A stretch of DNA of 64,000 nucleotides, taken from positions 1 through 64,000 of the forward strand of contig JASMLG010000005.1 in NCBI GenBank assembly GCA_030748805.1, read 5' to 3'. Under the pieces are notes generated by a model, which saw only the letters and a list, made by a program, of their open reading frames with translations, did no database searches and was not told where the DNA came from. This document shows, piece by piece, positions 1 to 9,300 of this stretch (position 1 is the stretch's first letter; the number at the start of each line of letters is the position of its first letter). This stretch comes from Phycisphaerales bacterium. Lineage in GTDB: Bacteria; Planctomycetota; Phycisphaerae; Phycisphaerales; SM1A02. The position numbers were made by a program, and so were the translations under genes.

Positions 1-495
1 TTGGACGCAATCGCAACCAGCAGCGATGGACTGAATGAGCGTGTCTTGCCAAGCAAGCACACATTCGTCCTTTGTCATAATAAAACAAAGTTTCCACTGT
101 TGTTTGTTTGTTGCACCAAGTAAACGTATTACCTCTGCTGATAAATCGTACATTTCGTATCGAATTGATTCGACGGTATTTTTTTGATGCTCAAGTTTTA
201 AAAACTCTTCGATAACGCGGAGGGCTTCTGCGCAGCGGTTTCCGGCGGCTATTGCCACGTCGTTTACAGAATTTCGAGCTCCCTCTTCCTTTGTTGATAC
301 TGTGGTACCCACGTCACCGCAAACATCCCGTGAAGAGTAATGTTGTGTTTGTGTGCGTAATTGGTGCCGGCAATTTTTTATTGATGAACAGAGTTTCTGG
401 TCTTCAATAATAAACCGAGCAATATCTTCTAAGACGCGCATTCCTTCTGTGGCGCGGTTTATGTTGGCGTCTAATACTCGATGTACAACTGACAT
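1..495 (-). CDS. thiE: Thiamine phosphate synthase, N-terminal part (cut by window edge)
   Basis: ThiE joins the pyrimidine and thiazole halves of thiamine in the cytosol. The ATG is at 495 and the frame stays open to base 1, giving 165 codons without a stop. The first ~125 residues are an all-helical module beginning near VHRVLDANINRATEGMRVL, with a second similar helix motif around GNRCAEALRVIEEF. This extra domain precedes the TIM barrel in ThiE of planctomycetes and cyanobacteria. The barrel seems to begin near residue 135 (KLCFIMTKDE) and the window ends at its first G-C-D-C-V-Q strand. The catalytic part lies outside, so the assignment rests on the extra domain and the first barrel strand. 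Next on the same strand upstream is rpiB, 52 bp away. Confidence 0.8.
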   Translation of the reverse strand, partial: MSVVHRVLDANINRATEGMRVLEDIARFIIEDQKLCSSIKNCRHQLRTQTQHYSSRDVCGDVGTTVSTKEEGARNSVNDVAIAAGNRCAEALRVIEEFLKLEHQKNTVESIRYEMYDLSAEVIRLLGATNKQQWKLCFIMTKDECVLAWQDTLIQSIAAGCDCVQ

Positions 496-547
496 CTGTT
501 TATGGTACGAAATATAGTGTTTTTGTGTTTATATAGAAATCTAATTG

Positions 548-988
548 CTATCGCATGAGTTCTACGCGACGTTGATGGCGACCGCCTTCAAAATCGGTTG
601 AGAGCCATTTGTCAACGATAGCGTTGTAGTCGCTCTCAAGCGGACCGTTGGCGGCTAAACATAACACGTTCGCGTCATTGTGTCTTCGGCTCATTTCTGC
701 TGCTGTTGGCTCGTGCACCAATGCAGCCCGAATACCGTCTGATTTATTTGCCGCCATCGACATCCCAATACCTGAACCACATATCAATATTCCGCAAACC
801 GCTTCTCCAGAAACGATTTCGTTCGTCACTTCTTTTGCAACGCACGGATAATCAACAGAGTCGGCATCGCCACCATAATGTTTGTGGACAGTCCATCCGA
901 GTGGTTCAAGGTGCTTTGCAAGACCGTCTACTATTTCTCTTGCTCTGTGGTCAGAGCCAATTGCAATTGTTCCAACTTGAAATGCCAT
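548..988 (-). CDS. rpiB: Ribose-5-phosphate isomerase B
   Basis: RpiB interconverts ribose 5-phosphate and ribulose 5-phosphate in the pentose phosphate pathway. The 146 residues match the usual length of the RpiB/LacA/LacB family. Visible marks are the N-terminal GSDHRAR, the active-site cysteine in GILICGSGIGMSMAANK, and RRHNDANVLCL carrying the catalytic-site histidine region. The gene starts one base after the stop of the upstream phosphatase gene, so the two are almost certainly cotranscribed. The phosphatase-rpiB order is common in other bacteria as well. An allose-6-phosphate isomerase role cannot be excluded from sequence alone. Confidence 0.95.
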   Translation of the reverse strand: MAFQVGTIAIGSDHRAREIVDGLAKHLEPLGWTVHKHYGGDADSVDYPCVAKEVTNEIVSGEAVCGILICGSGIGMSMAANKSDGIRAALVHEPTAAEMSRRHNDANVLCLAANGPLESDYNAIVDKWLSTDFEGGRHQRRVELMR

Positions 989-1426
989 TTATGTCCCTTC
1001 GCTTGTCAGCGCTTTTAGTTTTGATTCAATTAATTTTTCCATTTGCGTTGCAAGTGCATCGTATACCGATTGGTCTTGACCAATTGGGTCGAGAATATCT
1101 CCAGAAGGATCAAGAAGCTCTACATTGTTGGTATACATTAATGTGGCTATCAGGTGTCTCTTAGACATGCACAGAACCACATCTGCCGCGCGTGCCATTT
1201 CCCTCGTCAACACCTTGCTTGTCCCATCAAAGGAAATTCTTCGCCGTGAAAGTGCTTTAATGGTTTCTTCGCTTGTTGGGTTACCTTCTGCAGCTGAAAC
1301 ACCCGCCGAAACAGCCAGCCAATCCGTAAATCCATTGTCATCAAGCCATTTTTGAGCAATTCCCTCTGCCATCGGGCTTCGGCAGGTGTTTCCGGTACAA
1401 ACAAATAGTATGGTAGTAATAGACAT
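989..1426 (-). CDS. Low-molecular-weight protein-tyrosine phosphatase family protein
   Basis: This is a cytosolic cysteine phosphatase of the arsenate reductase/LMW-PTP fold. The signature CTGNTCRSP lies at about residues 10-18 and gives the C-X5-R phosphate loop. A DP pair in ILDPIGQ near the C terminus supplies the general acid. I chose the ATG at 1426 (MSITTILFVC); a TTG at 1435 would add only three residues. The stop abuts the rpiB start. In many bacteria a phosphatase of this type sits with Sua5 and rpiB; here the Sua5 homologue is far away at 48.3 kb. The physiological substrate (phosphotyrosine protein, arsenate or other) cannot be read from the sequence. Confidence 0.88.
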   Translation of the reverse strand: MSITTILFVCTGNTCRSPMAEGIAQKWLDDNGFTDWLAVSAGVSAAEGNPTSEETIKALSRRRISFDGTSKVLTREMARAADVVLCMSKRHLIATLMYTNNVELLDPSGDILDPIGQDQSVYDALATQMEKLIESKLKALTSEGT

Positions 1427-1495
1427 CGCTTGCAATACTCGCCACTATCGTATTGAATACTCATACATTGCACACGATGTGATTGGAATAGATTT

Positions 1496-2071
1496 TTGGA
1501 TTTTCTCCCTGAACAAGAAATAAATGAGCTACTTCACGAATTTGGTATCACCACCAAGGGCGAAGGTGATACTTGTGTGCTTCTTGAAATGAGCGAAGAC
1601 CAAAGCTTAGCAAAGCACTGCCTAGATAACGAGGGCTGTCTACCTTGCGGTAGTGACGAACAAACGGTGTGTTACACCGTTGCCGCCGAAGAACTCGGTA
1701 ACACTGTCTGTGGGGCGATACATAAAATTCATCAGGGGCAAACCATCTTGATACCTTGTGGAAAATGGAGATCTGTTTTTGACGCAGTTGCTTTCAGTAT
1801 GGCAAATGATGAGTTGTGGCAAGAATTTGATGCCTCTGCAACAATCAAACTCAATACCCGAGACCCGCTTTTGTTTGAGGCGAGTGATGAACAAATATTG
1901 TTATCGCTTATTACAGCGCTGATGAACGATGCAGAAACTCAAGAACAAAGCGTGTTCCTTATACCGGCTGGTGCACCTCTCCTTATTCACGTCCAACCGG
2001 GCGGACCTGTAAAGTTTTGGTTTGGAAACAACGCTTTGGCCGATGAGGTTCGGGAAGTGTATACAAACTAA
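1496..2071 (+). CDS. Unrecognised 191-residue protein, first gene of the lptB operon
   Basis: I do not recognise a family. The reading frame opens with TTG at 1496 and is divergent from the phosphatase gene, with about 70 bp between them. The product is acidic and soluble-looking, without a signal peptide or membrane segment. It contains several cysteines in its first third (CLDNEGCLPC) and a hydrophobic C-terminal third with SVFLIPAGAPLLIHV. The next plausible ATG is at residue 32, so the start is uncertain. Downstream genes follow on the same strand with small gaps up to lptB, suggesting one transcription unit. The frame is uninterrupted and codon use matches its neighbours, so I believe it is a gene. 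Confidence 0.7.
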   Translation: MDFLPEQEINELLHEFGITTKGEGDTCVLLEMSEDQSLAKHCLDNEGCLPCGSDEQTVCYTVAAEELGNTVCGAIHKIHQGQTILIPCGKWRSVFDAVAFSMANDELWQEFDASATIKLNTRDPLLFEASDEQILLSLITALMNDAETQEQSVFLIPAGAPLLIHVQPGGPVKFWFGNNALADEVREVYTN

Positions 2072-2104
2072 AGACAATCTATTGGTTGTACAACAAACCC
2101 AGTA

Positions 2105-2704
2105 ATGCCACGAAAAACAATTAACCCTTGGTTTATGGAAGAAGCAAACGCCATCGCTGCCATTGATGGCGCCCGCACAAGTAGAAACTGGGAAGAGCTT
2201 TCAACCGAAATAAAAAAACTGTCAGAGGCAAGGTCTCAAAGAGCCAAGGCTGCGCACAACGGGAAAAAGGTGCAACTTATTCAAAGTACAGAAGATCTTG
2301 AACGACCACACAGCGGTGGGAGATATTTGGTTCAGCCTCCACTTGTTGCAAGAGACGCTGCACTTTTTGATAACACCATGAAATCAAACAAAGTCTCTAG
2401 TCTTGTTGTGTGTCGTGAACCCAGAACCGCACTTGGTCTTTGCCCTATTGTTGCTCTAGGAAGCGGTGTAACCGCGCGGGTTCAAGTTGAGGAGCCAAAA
2501 AACCCAGACAAGCCAACTTGTGCATGGTTTGACCACGCTATTGAAGAGCTTGGAGACCATGTTCTTGAACAAATTAAGAAAGATTCACCAATCCAAAGAA
2601 GGTTGGATTATCTGATTGCTCATTTTTCCGCCATTCCTACACATGGGCGGATATATCGGAGTGCAATCGAATTTTGTGACACGCTCGCACAAGAGAGCGT
2701 GTAG
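2105..2704 (+). CDS. Unrecognised 199-residue protein
   Basis: I do not recognise a family. The protein begins MPRKTINPWFMEEANAIAA and its first ~60 residues are a basic helical segment (ELSTEIKKLSEARSQRAKAA). The middle contains GGRYLVQPPLVARDAALF and a compact hydrophobic strand region VVCREPRTALGLCPIVALG, which looks like a small alpha/beta domain. No signal peptide or membrane span is visible. It sits 33 bp after the preceding unknown gene and 25 bp before the membrane-protein gene, so it is likely part of the same operon as lptB. A role connected with envelope export is only a guess from position. Confidence 0.68.
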   Translation: MPRKTINPWFMEEANAIAAIDGARTSRNWEELSTEIKKLSEARSQRAKAAHNGKKVQLIQSTEDLERPHSGGRYLVQPPLVARDAALFDNTMKSNKVSSLVVCREPRTALGLCPIVALGSGVTARVQVEEPKNPDKPTCAWFDHAIEELGDHVLEQIKKDSPIQRRLDYLIAHFSAIPTHGRIYRSAIEFCDTLAQESV

Positions 2705-2729
2705 GATGTCAATGCATTAGGATACAACA

Positions 2730-3524
2730 GTGGCTTTACGAACAACTCTTGCAACTCGTTTTTGGTTAAAAACCGTCATAATGGCGGTGGTCTGTATAGT
2801 CCTTGGAATTTGGGGTATTTGGGATTATGCCGTGGCGATTCCACAAGCCCAACTTGGTGCTGATCGTGGAGCCATCCTTCGAGATGTTCTTCAACCTGCG
2901 ATGGACACAACGGCCGTTGGTTCGACTGAACGAACTGAAGCGATAGTACTTCTTCAGGTTACTGCTGAAAATGTTGGCGAAACAGACCCGGAATGGGAAG
3001 CCGCTGTGTCCACATTTATACAGGCGCTAGAGGGTGGTGATGCATCTAATTATGAGTTGGTGTTTCAAGAGGAGTTAAAAAAATATGGAGACATTGTTGC
3101 TCCTAGTAAGTTTGATAGACCTATGCAGTGGCTCTTTATTTTGTGTATACCGTTTGGTTTTTATTACCTTTGGTCATACTCAAAAATGAAGCGTCGAGCA
3201 GCAATGTATTTGCTTGATGATGTGGGCACACTTACAACACCAGAAGGTAGTTGGACAGCACAAAAAATTAAAGACATAGACATGGGAAGCTGGATTTCAA
3301 AAACAGGTAAAGCGAGAACTACATGGACAGCAAAAGTGATTGTTGAAGATCACGGACCAGTTATCCTTGATGATTATGTGTACAAAGATATTCATCTCAT
3401 CATAGGGTCACTTGCTCACAGGTTTTATCCTGAAGAGTGGACTCCGCTAGCAAAACGAGTAAAAAAAGAAGTTGTGACTAGTGAAGAGTTGCCAGAAAAT
3501 GCCAAAACTTCTGAAGAACTGTAA
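2730..3524 (+). CDS. Two-span membrane protein of unknown function
   Basis: The gene starts with GTG at 2730, preceded by GGA. Residues ~14-35 form one membrane segment (VIMAVVCIVLGIWGIWDYAV) and residues ~133-150 a second (WLFILCIPFGFYYLWSYS), followed by a basic KMKRR that would keep the C terminus in the cytoplasm. The ~100-residue loop between them would then be periplasmic. The C-terminal ~100 residues have alternating strands with DIDMGSW and VIVEDHGPVILDDYVY, similar in style to pleckstrin-like bacterial domains, but I cannot confirm this. It ends two bases before lptB, so translation of the two is probably coupled. A membrane partner for LptB is possible, yet it does not resemble LptC, LptF or LptG. 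Confidence 0.75.
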   Translation: MALRTTLATRFWLKTVIMAVVCIVLGIWGIWDYAVAIPQAQLGADRGAILRDVLQPAMDTTAVGSTERTEAIVLLQVTAENVGETDPEWEAAVSTFIQALEGGDASNYELVFQEELKKYGDIVAPSKFDRPMQWLFILCIPFGFYYLWSYSKMKRRAAMYLLDDVGTLTTPEGSWTAQKIKDIDMGSWISKTGKARTTWTAKVIVEDHGPVILDDYVYKDIHLIIGSLAHRFYPEEWTPLAKRVKKEVVTSEELPENAKTSEEL

Positions 3525-3526
3525 TT

Positions 3527-4261
3527 GTGCCATTGTTATCCGCAACAAAGTTGATTAAGAGTTACAGCGGCCGAAGGGTTGTCGACCAAGTTAATCTTGA
3601 GGTTAGTGCTGGTGAGATTGTTGGCTTGCTAGGACCAAACGGAGCAGGAAAAACTACTACGTTTAGAATGATGATTGGAATGATTACGCCCGAAAGCGGG
3701 AGAGTGTTGTTTGATGAGGAAGATGTCACTTATCTTCCAATGTACCAACACGCAAGAAGAGGGATGGGATATCTCGCGCAAGAACCAAGCGTCTTCAGGG
3801 GAATGACTTGTGAAGACAATTTGCTCACTATTCTTGAAACACTGCCAATCCCAAAACCAATGCAACAGCAACGGTGTGACCATTTGCTACAGCAGTTTCA
3901 TTTAGAGCACAAGCGCACACAACTTGCAAGAACATGTAGTGGGGGTGAACGCCGTAGACTAGAAATAGCAAGGTCGCTAATCACTCGCCCTAAATTAATT
4001 TTGTTAGACGAACCATTTGCTGCGGTGGATCCCCACACGGTTGAAGATGTGCAAAGTGAGGTTCGAAAACTCGCTGATTCTGGAATAGCTATTCTTGTAA
4101 CTGACCACGCAGTTCAGCAAACTCTTCACATTTGTGACCGTGCATACATTATTGATAGCGGGAAAAACCTCCGCGACGGAGACCCAAAAACTATTATTAA
4201 CGACGAACTTGTGAAAAAACATTATCTTGCCTCAACGTTTAAGGGAGATGAGTTTGATTGA
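3527..4261 (+). CDS. lptB: ABC transporter ATPase, LptB type (lipopolysaccharide export)
   Basis: LptB powers extraction of lipopolysaccharide from the inner membrane together with LptF and LptG. The 244 residues equal the family length. The Walker A motif GPNGAGKTT is near residue 37, the signature CSGGERRRLEIARSL near 138 and Walker B LILLDEPFAAVDP near 158, followed by the switch histidine in LVTDHAV. The motif ARRGMGYLAQEPSVFRGMT is characteristic of LptB rather than of LivF/LivG relatives. Translation starts at GTG, two bases after the membrane-protein gene. No lptF, lptG or lptA gene is present in the window, so partners must be encoded elsewhere. Presence of LptB agrees with a Gram-negative outer membrane. 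Confidence 0.92.
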   Translation: MPLLSATKLIKSYSGRRVVDQVNLEVSAGEIVGLLGPNGAGKTTTFRMMIGMITPESGRVLFDEEDVTYLPMYQHARRGMGYLAQEPSVFRGMTCEDNLLTILETLPIPKPMQQQRCDHLLQQFHLEHKRTQLARTCSGGERRRLEIARSLITRPKLILLDEPFAAVDPHTVEDVQSEVRKLADSGIAILVTDHAVQQTLHICDRAYIIDSGKNLRDGDPKTIINDELVKKHYLASTFKGDEFD

Positions 4262-4301
4262 TAAAATAAAAAAAACCACCACTTTGTATACTTCACGCAA
4301 T

Positions 4302-4697
4302 ATGCGTTTTTGTTTTTTTGTTGTGTTGACCTATGTTTCTTTATTCGGGTGCGTAAAACGAACTATTTCTATCACCACCCAGCCCCAAGGCGCTCTGGTT
4401 TGGGTAAATGAAAGAGAGGTGGGGCGCACACCTGTAGATTTCGATTTTTTATACTATGGAGAATATGATGTGCGAATTGAAGGAGAGGGACAAGAACCAA
4501 TTATGACTTCGAGATGGGCTGATCGTCCTCTTTGGGATGCCCCAATCATTGACCTTTTTGCGGAAATGGTTCCGTTTCGATTTGAATCCAAAACATTTTG
4601 GCATTTTGATTTTGAAGAGCGAAATGATGACCAAGAACTTTTAGTACAACGCGCAAAAAACTTGAGCGCTTCTGTCGTTCCAGACGAAGTTGAATAA
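4302..4697 (+). CDS. PEGA-domain lipoprotein
   Basis: A short signal MRFCFFVVLTYVSLFGC ends in a lipobox (LFGC), so the mature protein should be lipid-anchored. After it, ISITTQPQGALVWVNEREVG and TPVDFDFLYYGEYDVRI form a PEGA repeat, a surface or periplasmic beta domain. The C-terminal half (ADRPLWDAPIIDLFAEMVPF) resembles planctomycete PEGA lipoproteins in general style. I prefer the ATG at 4302 because it gives a normal lipoprotein signal. The same frame also opens upstream, with an ATG at 4248 overlapping lptB and preceded by GGGAG, which would give a longer N terminus. A TATACT hexamer at 4287-4292 lies nine bases before the preferred ATG. Confidence 0.75.
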   Translation: MRFCFFVVLTYVSLFGCVKRTISITTQPQGALVWVNEREVGRTPVDFDFLYYGEYDVRIEGEGQEPIMTSRWADRPLWDAPIIDLFAEMVPFRFESKTFWHFDFEERNDDQELLVQRAKNLSASVVPDEVE

Positions 4698-4698
4698 T

Positions 4699-5124
4699 AT
4701 GAAACGATATATTTCACTACTCGTGATTCTCGGTGTTGCCGGTTTTATATCGTGGTGGTCCTCTAAAAATGAGGCTGGTGTTACACACCACATTCAAGAT
4801 GAAGTCACAAAACTGGTTCCACTTTTTGCTGAAGACCCTAGTTCAATAAACGCTTTTGTTGTTGACCCAATCCTCCAACCAATTCTTGTGTCATCTCTTC
4901 AGCTCGCCATAAATGAATCAAAACACCAACACCAAGATATTGTTGTTGTTGTAACAGGTGGCGACAATGCGTCGTATGGCGATGGAACCGCAACACACGT
5001 AGCTACCCTGAATATAAATCACCATTCGGTTGTTGGGTTGCGAATAGTTTGTTCGTCCAAAACTGACCCGATACTAATAGCAGGTGTTTTTTCAAACAAA
5101 ACAGATAGGATAGACACACCATGA
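4699..5124 (+). CDS. Small membrane-anchored protein of unknown function
   Basis: The ATG at 4699 follows the stop of the PEGA lipoprotein by one base. Residues 1-20 (MKRYISLLVILGVAGFISWW) are a signal anchor or signal peptide. The remaining ~120 residues are likely periplasmic and contain VVVVTGGDNASYGDGTATHVATL, a strand-rich stretch. I do not recognise the family. Its stop overlaps the start of the downstream aminotransferase in an ATGA arrangement at 5121-5124, so the two are translationally coupled. No cysteine suitable for lipidation is seen. The pairing with the PEGA lipoprotein suggests an envelope role, which is inference only. Confidence 0.7.
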   Translation: MKRYISLLVILGVAGFISWWSSKNEAGVTHHIQDEVTKLVPLFAEDPSSINAFVVDPILQPILVSSLQLAINESKHQHQDIVVVVTGGDNASYGDGTATHVATLNINHHSVVGLRIVCSSKTDPILIAGVFSNKTDRIDTP

Positions 5125-6065
5125 AGGTTTGGATGAACGGGGTTTTTGTTGAAGACAAAGACGCCAAAGTTGGAGTCTTTGATGCTGGGTTTCAACATGG
5201 TGTTGGTTTGTTTGAAACGCTATTAGCTCGAAACGGCCAGGTTTTTCGGGCAAGGCAACACATGCAGCGACTCGCCGAGTCAGCAGCAATGTTACGACTA
5301 ACGGAACAACTACAAGTTGATCCCCTAGTTGAAGCGCTGCAACTTACACTAAAAGAAAACGAACAAAAAGATGCAAGGATGCGGATTACCGTCACAGGTG
5401 GCGACCTCAACATGCTTCAACGAACCGGAAACAGCCAAGGCGGCGATCCAACTATTGTTATCCAGACACAACCGCCAACAGAGTATCCAGAAGGTTTTTA
5501 TGAAAACGGAGTGATGGTTTCTCTTGCGAGTGGACGCGTTAATCCATACGAACTGGGGGCTGGGCACAAAACCCTGAACTATTGGTCAAAACTTTTAAAC
5601 CTTCAACTTTCTGCCATGCAACAGTGTGGGGAGGCGTTATGGTTAACACCAAGTGCACATGTTGCTGGCGGCAGCGTCAGTAATATATTTGTTGTGAAGG
5701 ATGGGTCTCTCCTAACTCCAATTGCGCGGGGCGAAGAGGATGAGAATGATGAACCATCAGCCACACTTCCTGGAATCACTCGTCAATCCATAATTGAAAT
5801 TGCGGATGGGTTGGGTATCGGCACTAGAAAAAGTGAAATAAGTGTTGATGCGGTCCTCTCTGCCGAAGAGGTTTTCCTTACGAACTCAAGTTGGGGGGTG
5901 TTACCAGTAATTGGAATTCGTGCTCAGATTCAGTCTGAGGATGGTAGCAGTAGCCAAGATCAAGCGATTGGTGACGGGATTGTCGGAAATTTGACCAAAC
6001 AACTTCATATCGACTACCAAAAACTTGTTGACCAAGAAACATCTGATAGTGTTTTGAGCGGTTAG
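5121..6065 (+). CDS. Class IV aminotransferase-fold PLP enzyme (PabC/IlvE/Dat-like)
   Basis: The fold-type IV PLP enzymes include branched-chain and D-amino acid aminotransferases and aminodeoxychorismate lyase. The N-terminal motif FDAGFQHGVGLFETLLARNG and the PLP lysine in GAGHKTLNYWSKLL (about residue 152) are clear, and the C-terminal EVFLTNSSWGVLPV matches the cofactor phosphate-binding loop. The segment normally reading E-G/A-x-x-x-N-x-F is HVAGGSVSNIFVV here, so the glutamate that usually contacts the PLP ring nitrogen is glycine. An acidic insert (GEEDENDEPSAT) precedes the PGITR motif. The length of 314 residues is slightly above average. trpD is present elsewhere in the window, but a folate role (PabC) cannot be separated from the other activities. 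The start overlaps the preceding gene by four bases. Confidence 0.82.
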   Translation: MKVWMNGVFVEDKDAKVGVFDAGFQHGVGLFETLLARNGQVFRARQHMQRLAESAAMLRLTEQLQVDPLVEALQLTLKENEQKDARMRITVTGGDLNMLQRTGNSQGGDPTIVIQTQPPTEYPEGFYENGVMVSLASGRVNPYELGAGHKTLNYWSKLLNLQLSAMQQCGEALWLTPSAHVAGGSVSNIFVVKDGSLLTPIARGEEDENDEPSATLPGITRQSIIEIADGLGIGTRKSEISVDAVLSAEEVFLTNSSWGVLPVIGIRAQIQSEDGSSSQDQAIGDGIVGNLTKQLHIDYQKLVDQETSDSVLSG

Positions 6066-6304
6066 CGTTTAACTCTCACATTTTTGCGACCGTTGGAATC
6101 CTTGCCCCGTGTGAGTGTTTGTATCTTTCTAGTAATTATTGTGATAATCAACAGAACACCAAATACTGCTGAGGCTACCACTCCAGCCACCACTAAAAGT
6201 GCGAAAATAGGTAAAAACAGAACCAAACCAAACACAATCACAGCTATTTTTGTGGGTGTTGACATTGGTCGAGCTGATCCAAATTGAAATTGTCTCATCA
6301 CCAT
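6062..6304 (-). CDS. Small hydrophobic membrane protein (tentative)
   Basis: This 80-residue frame is convergent with the aminotransferase gene, whose stop it overlaps by four bases. A long hydrophobic stretch covers about residues 18-58 (IAVIVFGLVLFLPIFALLVV, then AGVVASAVFGVLLIITIIT), enough for one long or two short membrane helices. It ends in a strongly basic tail (RKNVRVKR), as expected for a cytoplasmic end. Two starts are possible, ATG at 6304 and ATG at 6265 (MSTPTK), and neither has a good ribosome-binding site. No family is recognised. The amphipathic order and basic tail make it more likely real than chance, but confidence is moderate. Confidence 0.5.
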   Translation of the reverse strand: MVMRQFQFGSARPMSTPTKIAVIVFGLVLFLPIFALLVVAGVVASAVFGVLLIITIITRKIQTLTRGKDSNGRKNVRVKR

Positions 6305-6364
6305 ATATTTGAATCATAAACGGAATTGGGGTTGGTATCATAATGAAACCGCAAGGATGCACCA

Positions 6365-9300
6365 TTGAGTACAAAAACCACACAAAACGCCTTTATCCAC
6401 CTTCACCTACACAGCGAGTATTCCCTCCTTGATGGTGGAAACAAAATTGATGCACTTTTAAGTCGTGTCAAAGATTTGGGGATGGACGCTGTTGCTGTTA
6501 CTGATCATGGAAACTTGTTTGGCGCATTTGAGTTTTACACAAAAGCAACTGCAGCAAAAATAAAACCAATTCTCGGGATTGAGGCATATGTTGCAATTGG
6601 TGATCGAAAAGAACGTAAGCCAACTGGTATTAGGGATGGTGGATTTCACCTTGTACTTCTTGCAGAAAATAATGTTGGTTGGGAAAACATTGTTAAGCTT
6701 AGTACCGATTCGTTTCTTGAAGGTTTTTATTACAAACCAAGAATGGATCACGAAACTTTAGAGCGTTGGTCTGATGGTGTAATTGCAATCAACGGTCATT
6801 TAGGGAGTTCAATCGCTTATCACTTGTGCAACTTTGTCGAAAGCGGGGCTGAAGAGCATTGGAATAATGCTGTTGATGAGGCAAGGTGGCACGCAAAAAC
6901 ATTCCCTCCAAACGAGCAAGGTGAACCACGATTTTATATTGAACTTCAACGACACGATGTTCAAGAACAACAGGCAATTAATCCATATTTGGTAAAGCTT
7001 GCGAAAGAACTAGATCTGCCAATTGTGTGTGACAACGATGCTCATTTTTTAGGAGAAGATGATTGGGATGCACACGATACGCTTTGTTGTATTTCAATGC
7101 AAAAGAATAAAGCAGATAATGATCGTTTAACGTACTCGAGGGATTTGTATGTTAAATCTCCAGAGCAAATGGCAGATTTGTTTGAGGATCTACCAGAAGC
7201 AATAGAAAACAGCGCTCTTATTGCAAACAGGTGTGAGGTTGATTTTGACCTTTCAAAAAGCCACGCTCCTGTTGTGCGGGTTACTGGTCCCTCGTCTATT
7301 GATCCATATCAAAACGGAGACCTGACCGAGTGGTTTAAAGAACAGTGCCAACGATTTACTTTGCATCCTTACGATTCTCGAGTACATACTGATATATCTG
7401 AAGAACAACTAAAAAACGATTGTGATAACGCTCTACTTTGTTTATGTGAGGCAGGGCTCGTTTGGAGGTATGGGGTTGATGGCGTAACAGATGAGATAAA
7501 ATCTAGACTTGCGAGAGAGCTTGGTATTCTTTCTGACAAAAACATTAGTGCATATTTTTTGATTGTTTGGGATTTTGTCGATTGGGCAAGACAGCACAAT
7601 ATTCCTGCAAACGCAAGGGGGTCTGGTGTTGGGACTATGGTTGGATATGTACTTGGATTATCTAACGCGTGTCCTGTCAAGTATGGTCTTCTTTTTGAGC
7701 GTTTTACAGATCCAAACCGTTCTGAATATCCGGATATCGATATTGATATTTGCCAAGACGGGCGTGGCTCTGTAATTGATTTTGTCCGAAAAAAATATGG
7801 ACACGTTGCTCAAATTATCACCTTTGGTCGTCTTAAGGCGCGTGCAGCAATTAAAGATGTTGCACGTGTACACGGATTAACCCCGAGTGAGGGACAACGG
7901 TTATCAAACTTTATTCCACCTGAGCTAAATATTACTATCGAAGATTCTCTTAAGAAGAGCGAAGATTTGAAAGACGCGTATGACAATTCTGAAAACATAA
8001 GAACAATAATCGATACAGCAAAGCAACTTGAACACCATGCTAGGCATGTTGGAGTTCACGCGGCAGGTGTAGTGATTGCTACAGAACAGCTTGACAACAT
8101 TATTCCACTCTGCAGAGCAACGGGGACATCCGAAATCGTAACGCAGTGGGATGGTCCAACGTGCGAAAGAGTTGGATTGCTAAAGATGGATTTTTTGGGT
8201 CTTAGAACTCTATCTACTATTGAATTGTGTAAGAAACTTGTAACTGAAGGTTTGGGTGATGATGCCATTTGGGAAGCGGTTGGTACCAACAAAAAGGTTG
8301 ACCCACACCCACTAGACCTTGAACGCATAAATTTTGAAGATGAAAAGGTTCTTAGTCTGTTTCGTCGTAGTGACACTTCTGGTGTGTTCCAGTTTGAGTC
8401 GGGCGGTATGCGCCGATTGCTCAAAAAAATGAAGCCGACAAAACTTGAAGATTTAATTGCAGCAAACGCGCTGTTTAGACCAGGACCAATGGATCTTATT
8501 GAATCTTATTGCATGCGAAAAAACGGTCAAGAAGAAGTTCCAAAAGTGCATGATATAGTTGACGGGTTTACTGCTGAAACATATGGCATTATGGTTTATC
8601 AAGAACAGGTTATGCAAATTGTTCATGCTCTTGGAGATATCCCCCTTCGCGACGCTTACACTTTGATTAAAGCAATAGGCAAGAAAAATCACAAAGTCAT
8701 TAACGCTAACAGACCAAAATTCGTTGACGGCGCTGTGGAAAAGGGGTTAGACAAACGTTTTGCAGACGACTTGTTTGATTTGATTTTAAAGTTCGCTGGT
8801 TATGGTTTCAACAAGAGCCACTCAACGGGTTACTCCATTATCGCATTCCAAACCGCATACCTTAAAACATATTTTCCGGTGCAGTACATGACTTCTGTTC
8901 TCACCTTTGAAAGCGGTGCCAAGAAGACTGAGGACTGGGCACCATACATCGGTGATTGTAAACGGACAGTGTTTCCAGACCACACTTTAACGAACAAACA
9001 CATTGGGTTTGGTGTTGGGTCTCCAGATATAAACTACTCAGATGAATTGTTTTCAGTTGTTTTTGGTGATGATGAAAAACATACTGCCAATGGTGGGCAC
9101 ATTCGGTTTGGTCTTGGTGCAGTAAAAGGTGCAAGCAATTCTGCGGTTGCGGCAATTGTTGAAGAACGAAATCATGGTGAATTGTTTACATCCATTTTTG
9201 ATTTTTGCTCTCGTGTAAGTAGTCGTGCTGTAAATCGTGCTACCGTTGAATCGTTAATCAAAGGTGGGGCGTTTGACTCACTTCACGGTGTTGAAAGTCG

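Noticed and set aside
6129..6383. Alternative leftward frame overlapping the small hydrophobic protein
   Set aside because: It also overlaps the dnaE start; the other frame has the better membrane-protein pattern with a basic tail.
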